A stretch of 7,064 nt of DNA from Chloroflexota bacterium (GTDB lineage: Bacteria > Chloroflexota > Limnocylindria > QHBO01): NCBI GenBank assembly GCA_019348395.1, contig JAHWJN010000067.1:1-7064 (forward strand), in the 5' to 3' direction. Both the position numbers and the translations under genes were made by a program. Under the pieces are notes generated by a model. It searched no databases. It had not been told where the DNA came from and worked only from the letters and a program-made list of their open reading frames with translations. Shown here one piece after another: positions 1 to 6,200 of this stretch. Position 1 is the first letter of the stretch. Each line of letters opens with the position of its first letter.

Positions 1-1
1 G

Positions 2-100
2 AGTACGACCGCTGACGTTTACGCGCACTTGACGCCGGCAATGCTCGATCGGGCCGCCGAACGCATCGAAGGCGTACTCGGCGATGCACTCGCGCAATGA
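2..100 (+). CDS. Tyrosine recombinase/phage-type integrase, C-terminal fragment (5' part outside window)
   Basis: Only the last 32 codons plus a TGA stop are present. The reading frame starts at base 2 and gives TTADVYAHLTPAML followed by an Arg/Glu-rich helix that ends in LAQ. The T-x-D-x-Y-x-H-L pattern is the active-site tyrosine segment of the integrase family (Pfam Phage_integrase). The nucleophilic Tyr codon is at 20-22, with the usual His two residues later. The conserved Arg/Lys/His-x-x-Arg residues lie upstream, outside the window. The tail looks more like integrases of mobile elements than XerC/XerD, but so short a piece cannot prove this. The gene points at the 3' end of tRNA-Gln 112 bp away, which fits an enzyme that inserts its element into that tRNA gene. 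The fragment is too short for the size of the protein, or whether it is intact, to be judged. Confidence 0.8.
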   Translation, partial: STTADVYAHLTPAMLDRAAERIEGVLGDALAQ

Positions 101-167
101 GCTGACCGGCGGGAGGGACGTTCTCCGGCGCTGGAGGGGTACAACGGGGGGTACGGAGGCGGCGAAG

Positions 168-187
168 GGCCGCATTTGCATGCGGTC
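168..187. other. Small hairpin between integrase and tRNA-Gln
   Basis: CCGCAT (170-175) and ATGCGG (180-185) are perfect inverted arms around a 4-nt loop. One G-T pair and one G-C pair extend the stem to 8 bp. It lies between the converging 3' ends of the integrase and tRNA-Gln, where a bidirectional terminator would be expected. No T-run follows on either strand, so intrinsic termination is doubtful. This is the only structure I see in the 112 bp between the two genes. Confidence 0.3.
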
Positions 188-212
188 GCAGGCCGGATCG
201 TGCTCAGGATGA

Positions 213-250
213 TGGCTGGGGAGGAAGGATTCGAACCTTCGGTCTCCTGA
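213..250. mobile_element. Inferred attachment site (att) at the tRNA-Gln 3' end
   Basis: This entry is inference. An integrase gene ends 112 bp from the tRNA 3' end, and tyrosine recombinases of integrative elements commonly cross over within the T-arm or anticodon arm of a tRNA gene. The crossover core would therefore lie somewhere in the 3' half of tRNA-Gln, with the element extending left beyond base 1. No second copy of this tRNA segment occurs in the window, which is expected if the other end of the element lies outside it. The exact core cannot be defined without that copy. Confidence 0.35.
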
Positions 251-287
251 TCCAGAGTCAGGCGCCTTACCGCTTGGCCACTCCCCA
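213..287 (-). tRNA. tRNA-Gln (anticodon CUG)
   Basis: The reverse complement folds as a complete 75-nt tRNA with an encoded CCA (213-215) and discriminator G (216). The acceptor arms are TGGGGAG (281-287) and CTCCCCA (217-223). The anticodon stem CCTGA/TCAGG encloses the loop CTCTGGA, which gives anticodon CTG and reads the Gln codon CAG. The T-arm is GAAGG-TTCGAAT-CCTTC. The weak U1-A72 first pair and G73 are features of bacterial tRNA-Gln recognised by glutaminyl-tRNA synthetase. The variable loop has 5 nt, so this is a class I tRNA. The gene looks intact although it sits beside an integrase, as expected when an element rebuilds the tRNA 3' end on insertion. A weak open frame across the tRNA on the same strand is not a gene. 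Confidence 0.97.
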
Positions 288-330
288 ACGCGAGCGGAGC
301 GCGCGGCCGGACGGCGGGCTCCGATGCCGG

Positions 331-359
331 ATTCTAGCCCACGAGCGTCATCGGTCCAA
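331..359 (-). promoter_or_regulatory. Candidate promoter for tRNA-Gln
   Basis: On the - strand, TTGGAC (354-359) and TAGAAT (331-336) are separated by 17 bp. They resemble -35 TTGACA (3 of 6 matches) and -10 TATAAT (5 of 6 matches). The -10 box lies 43 nt before the tRNA 5' end, which predicts a leader of about 36 nt to be removed by RNase P. The -35 element overlaps the last codons of the MFS gene. Confidence 0.4.
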
Positions 360-1612
360 GTCGGCGAGGTCGCCGGTGGGGCCGGGGGCCTCGTCGGCGT
401 GCGCGATGTGCCGCAGCTCGCGCCAGATCAGGACCAGGAAGACCGCGGAGCCGGCGAAGGCGAACCAGAACGGGGTGGTGACCTCGAAGGAGCGCGCGAG
501 CAGTCCGCCGATGCCGGAGCCGACCACCAGCCCGCCGAAGACGCCGACCGTGTTCACGCTGCCCACGCGGCCCTGGAGTGCAGTCGGCACCGCCCGCTGT
601 CGGATGGTGATCGAGGTCGAGCCCCACACGAAGGCATGGGCGCCGAAGACGAAGAAGATCGCCATGGCGACCGGGGCGCTGGTGGTCAGCGCCAGGGCGA
701 GGTGGGTCAGCGTCTCGATCACCAGCCCGATGCGCATGACGTTGGCAAGGCTGACCCGCCGCGTGATCCACCCGTACGCGAACATGCCGACCAGGCCGCC
801 GGTGGCCATGACGGTCGTCAGCAGCCCGAAGCCGATCTCCCCCAGCCCGAGCCGTTGCATGGCGTACAGCACGAGCACCGACCAGGCGGCGCCGAAGGTG
901 ATGTTGAAGGTGAAGATCGTGAGGACCAGGGTCCGCACCGCGGCGTGATGGCGCACCCAGCGCAGGCCCTCGGCGATGTCGTGGCGGATCCGGCGTGAGC
1001 GCTCCGCGCCGGTCCGCGCCGGCGGGAGCACGATCCGGCTCACCAGCAGCGCCCCGGCGCGACCAGGATCGCATGGCCGATGAACGGCAGCGCCATGCCC
1101 GCCGCGAACATCGCCGCCCCGAGCGGCGGACCGGCGAGCTGGTTGACGGTGATGAATCCGCCCTGGATCCGCGCGTTCGCGATGGCGAGGTCGTCGCGGC
1201 TGACGAGCATCGGCAGCAGCGTCTGGGTGGTGTTGTCGGCGAAGACCTCGGCGGTCGCCATCAGGAACAGCGCACCGAGGATGAGCGCGATCGATGCGGT
1301 CCCGCTGAGGATGGCAATCGCCAGCATGGCCAGCACCGCCGCGCGGGCGAGGTTGACCGAGACGACCAGGAGGCGGCGGTCGAGCCGGTCGGACAGGGCG
1401 CCGGCGTAGAGGCCGAACAGGAGGGCCGGGAGCCACTGGACGAGGGCTGCCGAGGCGACGAGCCCGGGATCGTCAGTCTGCGAGGCGACGAGCAGCGGCC
1501 CCGCCGCCAGGGCGATCCCGTCGCCGAGGTTGCTGACCCACGAGGAGGCGAGCAGCCAGCGGAAACCGGTGCCGAGCCGTGGCGGCAGGGTGACCGCGAT
1601 GATTCGTTGCAC
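348..1612 (-). pseudogene. MFS efflux transporter (MFS_3 / EntS-like), split by a frameshift
   Basis: Two overlapping frames together encode one 12-helix major facilitator of about 421 residues. The N-terminal half starts at GTG 1612 and stops at TGA 1040. It has the MFS motif A loop (GALSDRLDRR, residues 71-80) and the AEVFADNTTQTLLP...GPPLG stretch typical of the MFS_3 family, whose members include the enterobactin exporter EntS and putative drug exporters. The C-terminal half continues in the -1 frame from about base 1055 to TGA 348 and carries the last six hydrophobic helices. Restoring one G in the GGGG run (plus 1052-1055), or one base up to 1061, joins them smoothly as HAILVAPG-ALLVSR. 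No tandem slippery heptamer is visible, so an indel mutation or a homopolymer sequencing error is likelier than programmed frameshifting. If real, the product would lose half its helices. The substrate is unknown. The gene diverges from thrC. Confidence 0.85.
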
Positions 1613-1620
1613 GGCGCCGG

Positions 1621-1626
1621 AGTCTA
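1621..1626 (-). promoter_or_regulatory. -10-like box TAGACT for the MFS gene
   Basis: TAGACT on the - strand ends 8 nt before the GTG start at 1612 and matches TANNNT. Transcription starting 6-8 nt downstream would give an mRNA with little or no leader. No clear -35 element or Shine-Dalgarno sequence is seen. The box supports the GTG at 1612 as the start, and I found no alternative start upstream in frame. Confidence 0.4.
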
Positions 1627-1665
1627 CCGCCCGGCACGGCCGCGGTGCGTGCGGGGCTGCCTGCC

Positions 1666-1671
1666 TATACT
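1666..1671 (+). promoter_or_regulatory. -10-like box TATACT for thrC (leaderless arrangement)
   Basis: TATACT matches TATAAT at 5 of 6 positions and ends 6 nt before the GTG at 1678. The first transcribed base would therefore be at or next to the start codon. This decides the start: the in-frame GTG at 1645 lies upstream of the box, and its extra 11 residues (begins MRAGLPAYTRR) do not look like family sequence. No good -35 hexamer is visible. Confidence 0.55.
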
Positions 1672-1677
1672 CGCCGG

Positions 1678-2736
1678 GTGAAATCCCAGGATTTGCTCGA
1701 GCGCTATCGGGACCTGCTCGCCGACGCCGGGGAGCGCTTCGCGATCAGTCTCGGCGAGGGTGGTACCCCGCTCGTCCACGCCCGCCGGCTGGGCGATGAG
1801 ATGGGCCTGCGCAGCCTGCACCTGAAGTTCGAGGGCATGAACCCCACCGGCTCGTTCAAGGATCGGGGGATGGTGCTCGCCGTCAACCGGGCGGTGAGCG
1901 CGGGAGCCAGGGCGGTCGTCTGCGCCTCGACGGGGAACACCTCGGCCTCTGCCGCCGCGTACGCGGCCGCCGCGGGCCTCCCCTGCCACGTCATCCTCCC
2001 GGCCGGGCGGGTGGCGCGCGGAAAGCTGGCGCAGGCGCTCGCCGCCGGTGCTCGCCTCGTCATGATCGACGGCAACTTCGACGAGGCGCTCACCGCGGTG
2101 CGCCGGCTCGGCGAGGAGGGCGCCGCCGTGGTCGTGAACTCGATCAATCCGCACCGGCTGGCCGGGCAGCAGACCGGCGCGTGGGAGGTCGTGGACACTC
2201 TCGGGCGCGCCCCCCATGCCCTGGCACTGCCGGTCGGCAACGCCGGCAACATCACGGCGTACTGGCGTGGCTTCCGGCGCTATGCCGAGGAGGGGCGCCT
2301 CACCGCCGACGAACTGCCGCGGATGCTCGGCTTCCAGGCCGAGGGCGCCGCCCCCATCGTGCTCGGCCGGCCGGTGGAATCACCCGAGACGGTGGCGACC
2401 GCGATCCGCATCGGCAACCCGGCGTCGTGGGTGGGCGCCACGACGGCGCGGGACGAATCCGGCGGCGTGATCGAGACCGTCACCGATGAGGAGATCCTCG
2501 ACACGCAGCGGATGATCATCCAGCTCGAGGGGGTCTTCTGCGAGCCGGCCTCCGCCGCGGCGGTGGCGGGCGTCCGGCGCCTTGCCGCCGAGCGACGCAT
2601 CGGTCCGGACGAGGTGGTGGTCTGTGTCCTCACCGGCCACGGCCTCAAGGATCCCGACGCGGTGCAGGCCGACGAGGGGACCCTTACGCCGATCCCGCCG
2701 GAGCTGGGCGCGATTCGCGAGGCGATGGAGCTGTAG
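1678..2736 (+). CDS. thrC: Threonine synthase (PLP-dependent)
   Basis: Encodes 352 residues and converts O-phospho-L-homoserine to L-threonine plus phosphate, the last step of threonine synthesis in the cytosol. The N-terminal segment LGEGGTPLVHA precedes the PLP-binding motif NPTGSFKDRGM, with Lys61 (codon 1858-1860) as the Schiff-base lysine. STGNTSASAAAYAA and the glycine-rich PVGNAGNITAY loop hold the cofactor and its phosphate. GVFCEPASAAAVAG and VLTGHGLKD are standard C-terminal fold-type II motifs. The length fits the short Bacillus/Thermus form rather than the longer E. coli or plant forms. The start is set at GTG 1678 because a TATACT box lies 6 nt upstream, while GTG 1645 lies on the other side of that box. 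Neither homoserine dehydrogenase nor homoserine kinase is adjacent, so the gene appears to stand alone. Its 3' end overlaps the response regulator by 53 bp, convergently. Confidence 0.94.
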   Translation: MKSQDLLERYRDLLADAGERFAISLGEGGTPLVHARRLGDEMGLRSLHLKFEGMNPTGSFKDRGMVLAVNRAVSAGARAVVCASTGNTSASAAAYAAAAGLPCHVILPAGRVARGKLAQALAAGARLVMIDGNFDEALTAVRRLGEEGAAVVVNSINPHRLAGQQTGAWEVVDTLGRAPHALALPVGNAGNITAYWRGFRRYAEEGRLTADELPRMLGFQAEGAAPIVLGRPVESPETVATAIRIGNPASWVGATTARDESGGVIETVTDEEILDTQRMIIQLEGVFCEPASAAAVAGVRRLAAERRIGPDEVVVCVLTGHGLKDPDAVQADEGTLTPIPPELGAIREAMEL

Positions 2737-3142
2737 CCACCGGGACGCGCGGCTCGCAGGCGTCAACGATGGCCGCCGCGAAGGCCTCGGGGCTGGCGTT
2801 CTTGCTGACGTAGCAGCACTCCGCGTCCGGGCCGACGGCGTGCCCGGTGACGTCGCCCCATCCGGTCAGCACGATTCGCATCCTCGGCCAGGCGCGCCTG
2901 AGGCCGCCGACGAGCGCCATCCCGGCCTCCACGTCCGGCAGACGGGGGTCGACCAGCACGGCGTCGGGACGCACCCGCTCCACCTCCTCCAAGGCCCCGC
3001 GAACGTCTCCCGCACAGCCGACGACCCGGACGTCGCCGGTGATGGCAAGCAGGTCAGACAGGCTGCCCTGGATGCGCCGATCGGCATCGACGATCACCAC
3101 CGTCGGGGCGTGAGAGGTGGCGGACCGGATGCTGCGGGGCAT
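2684..3142 (-). CDS. Receiver-only response regulator (NarL-type REC, no HTH)
   Basis: Encodes 152 residues. Residues 13-130 form one receiver domain: strand VVIVDAD (acidic Asp19 and Asp21), phosphoacceptor Asp65 in VLVDPRLPD, switch Thr93 in VLTGWGD, and Tyr111 and Lys114 in CYVSKNASPEAF. The AxxCYVSKxASPEAF pattern is closest to NarL/FixJ-type receivers, which normally carry a C-terminal LuxR-type helix-turn-helix. Here a Pro/Ala-rich tail (131-152) ends at TAA 2684, and the bases beyond it are thrC antisense, so no output domain can be encoded. The usual second acidic residue is Ala20. Four cysteines are present (43, 109, 110, 129). The ATG at 3142 lies 63 bp after the kinase stop, so the two are probably co-transcribed and cognate. 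Output may pass by protein contact or a phosphorelay, and this is inference. Confidence 0.88.
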   Translation of the reverse strand: MPRSIRSATSHAPTVVIVDADRRIQGSLSDLLAITGDVRVVGCAGDVRGALEEVERVRPDAVLVDPRLPDVEAGMALVGGLRRAWPRMRIVLTGWGDVTGHAVGPDAECCYVSKNASPEAFAAAIVDACEPRVPVATAPSPRESRPAPAGSA

Positions 3143-3148
3143 GAGCCC

Positions 3149-3154
3149 AGCCTA
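3149..3154 (-). promoter_or_regulatory. -10-like box TAGGCT before the response regulator
   Basis: TAGGCT on the - strand ends 6 nt before the ATG at 3142, the same spacing as TATACT to the thrC start. It matches only the TANNNT core, and no -35 is seen. It could give the regulator its own leaderless transcript besides read-through from the kinase gene. Confidence 0.3.
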
Positions 3155-3179
3155 CGCAACGGAGCGAGGGACGCCTAGT

Positions 3180-3196
3180 GGCCGCTTGGCGCAGCC
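3180..3196. other. Weak hairpin between kinase and regulator genes
   Basis: GGCCGC (3180-3185) pairs with GCAGCC (3191-3196), including one wobble, around a 5-nt loop. It lies in the 63-bp gap after the kinase stop codon. No T-run follows, so it is not a convincing terminator. It could limit read-through or stabilise an mRNA end. Confidence 0.2.
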
Positions 3197-3205
3197 GCCC
3201 CTACG

Positions 3206-6200
3206 TCATTCATCCGACGGCGGTGCCGGGACGCTCGCCTCGATCGTGGTGCCGTGGCCTGCCCGGCTCTCCACGCGCAGCCCTCCGCCGACCAGCTCCA
3301 CGCGCTGACGCATTCCGATCAGCCCGAGGTGGCCGCGCGGCACCGCCTCGGGGTCGAAGCCCCCACCGTCGTCGGTCACCGTGAGACGGACCTGCGACCC
3401 GTCCCGCGCGATGCGGATCGTGGCATTCGACGCGTTTGCGTGCTTGACGGTGTTGTGGATCGCCTCCTGCCCGATGCGGTACAGCGCCTCCTCCGCGGGC
3501 AGCGGCAGTCGGTCGATGGGCTCGGCGTCGACCACGATGATGAGCCCGGTCCGCCGCTGCACGGCGGTGGCGTGGGTCCGCAACGCCTGGATCAGCCCGT
3601 CGCTCTCGAGCGACGAGGGGCGGAGCTCGAAGATCAGGGTGCGCATCTCGGCCAGGGCGTCCTTCTGAAGCTCGCGCAGCTCGACGAGCTTGGCGCGGGC
3701 CGCCTCGGTATCGGTCCCCAGCAGGAGCTCGAGGGTGCGCAGGGTGAGGCCCATGCTGAACAGGGCCTGGGTGACGGAGTCGTGGAGCTCGCGAGCGAGA
3801 TGAGCGCGCTCCTGGCTGGCGGCCAGCTCGGCGGCCTGGCTCCGGAGGTCGCCTTCGAGCCGCTCCCGCTCGCTGATGTCCCGGACCGATCCATGCGCGC
3901 CGGCGAACCTGCCGTCGACCACGGTGCCGGTCAGCGCGACCTCGGTCTGCGCCACCTGTCCGTTGCGCAACGGCAGGTCGAGGCGGACGCGGTAGCCCCG
4001 GTTCGGGTTCTGCTGCAGCGCCTCCCATGCCTCCAACGCGTCGCCGAAGGTTTCCTCCGAGGCCAGCGCGGTGAACGGGGTGCCGATCAGCTGCTCCGGC
4101 TTCCAGCCGGTCCGATCCTCGAGCGCATCGGACAGGAAGGTGAAGCGCCCCTCCGCGTCGACGCTCCAGACGATGTCCGGCGAGTTGTCGACGAGGTGGC
4201 GGTAGCGCCGCTCGGATTCCTGCACCTCGGCATACAGACGGGCATTGGTCAGCGCGATGGCCGCCTGGTCGGCCAGCAGCTTCAGCAGCTCGGCGTCGTC
4301 GCGATTGAAGGCGCTCCGCTCCCTCGACTGCACGGTGATCGTTCCGAGCAGCCGGTCGGGACCCAGCAGCGGCGCCGACATCATCGAGTGGATGTCCTGC
4401 GCCTCGATGCGCCGATCACCATCGTCGTGCGGGAAGGCGTCGTCCCCGAGATAGTCGTGGGTCCAGCGGACGCGCTTCTCCGCAGCGGCCATGCCCGCGA
4501 TGCCGGAGCCGATCGGCACCCGCACGTCGTCCGGCGAGGGTGGCGTGGGCGCCGCCGCAATGGGTCGATCGAGGAAGTGCCCGTCGTCGAGGGCAAGGTT
4601 CACCTGTGCCCGATCCGCCTGCAGCAGGCGCGCGGCGTCGGCCACGGCCCGCTGGATCACCGTGGTCGGGTCATGGAGCGCCGCGATCTGTGCCGCGATC
4701 TCGGCCAGGCTGCGCTGGGCGTCGGCGCGCTCGCGGAGCTCCTCGACCAGGCTGGCGTTGGTGACGGCGATGGCCGCCTGGCCGGCGAAGAGCTGCACGA
4801 GCTCGAAGTCGGCATCGGTGAAGGCCACCTCGGCGGCGCCGCGACGGGCGATGTTCATGGCGCCGATCACCTCGTCGCCGCTGATGAGCGGCACGATGAT
4901 GATCGCCTCCTCCTCGTCCGGCGTGCCGGGGATGGTGATCACCCGCGGGTCGCTGAGCGCATCGTTGAGCAGCACCGGCTCGCGGTGCTCGACGCTCCAC
5001 CAGGTCACTCCCCTGCCGCGCGGGATGGGATACCCCAGCACCGCCTCCGCGTTCCGATCGCGCGCGAGGACCGGGTGGAGCAGGCCCTCCTCCTGATCCA
5101 CCCGGTACACGCCCAGGTAGTCGTACCAGACCACGCTCTTCAGGCCATCGGCGATGAGGTCAAGCACGTCCTCCGGGTCCAATGTGGACAGGAGACGTTC
5201 GTTGATCTGGAGCATCCGCCGCTGCGAGTCGGTCTGGCGCGCGAGCGCGGCCGACTCCTCGCCGAGCTCGTCGTACAGCCGCGCATTGGTGATCGCGATG
5301 GCCGCCTGGTCGGCCAGGAGCCGCAGCAGCTCGGCGTCGTCGTCGTCGAAGGCGCCGCTCCGCTGCGCCTGGACCGTCAGCGCCCCGAGGCCGCCGGCGC
5401 TGCTCACGAGGGGGGCGGTCATGACCGACCGCATCCCACGTCGCTCGATGTAGGCGTCGAGTTCCGGGCTGTGCGCAAATGCCGGGTCGTTGAGATAGTC
5501 GCCGGTCCACAGCACGCGTCGCTCGGCCATCGCCTGGCCGCTGATCCCCTCCCCCAGCCGGACCGGGATGTCGTCGGCCGGACCGTCGGACGGCGCGTAC
5601 GCGATGGGCCACCCGAGCAGCGTGTCGTCGTTCTCGAGCGGGTTGATGATCGCGGTGTCGGCGCCGAGGAGGCGCATCGCCTCCTCGGCCGTGCGCTGCA
5701 GGACGGCGGCCGGGTCGTGGAGCGACGCGATCTCGGCGCTGATCGAAGCGAGTGCCCGCTGTGCCTCGACGCGGTGCGCAAGCCGCTCGGCGGAAAGCCC
5801 CGCCTCCGCGTAGAGTCGCGCGTTGCTGAGGACGATCGCCGCCTGGTCGGCCAGCAGGCCGAGCAGCTCGGCCGCATCGGCGTCGAACGCATTCGGCTGC
5901 TCGGCGTAGACGCCGATGGCGCCGATCGGTCCATGGTCGCCGACGAGGGGCGCGGCGATGACGGCGCGGATGCCGAGTTGCCTGGCGATGGCGTCGGAGT
6001 TCTCGTCGTGCGGAAAGGAGCCGTCGGAGAGGTAGTCGTCGGTCCAGGCGGCGCGACCCTCGTTTACCGCGCGGCCCGAGATCCCGTCGTCGACCGGCGT
6101 CCGATCGTCCTTCGTGAACGGCACGAGCTTCCCGCGGACCAGCGAGTGACCGTCTCCCCAGCGCAGGCCGTCCTGGGTCCGAACCACCATCCCGATCTGG

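Noticed and set aside
168..187. Strong rho-independent terminator between integrase and tRNA
   Set aside because: The stem is short, contains a wobble pair and is not followed by a T-run on either strand, so it is listed only as a hairpin.
213..287. tRNA-Gln truncated or disrupted by element insertion
   Set aside because: All stems pair and the CCA is encoded, so the gene appears functional.
19..288. An 89-codon frame on the - strand starting just upstream of tRNA-Gln
   Set aside because: It reads through the tRNA itself (the EGSNPSSPA segment is translated T-arm and acceptor), so it is an artefact.
1052..1061. Programmed -1 frameshifting as the explanation for the split MFS gene
   Set aside because: The P-site GGG could slip within GGGG, but the neighbouring codon would not re-pair. 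There is no tandem slippery heptamer, and MFS transporters are not known to use this.
274..1681. Several 100-230 codon frames on the + strand opposite the MFS gene
   Set aside because: They are Arg/Pro/Ala-rich shadows without domains. The - strand encodes recognisable MFS helices.
1624..2255. - strand frames of 180-200 codons opposite thrC
   Set aside because: They have low complexity and no motifs, and lie wholly inside thrC, whose PLP motifs are unmistakable.
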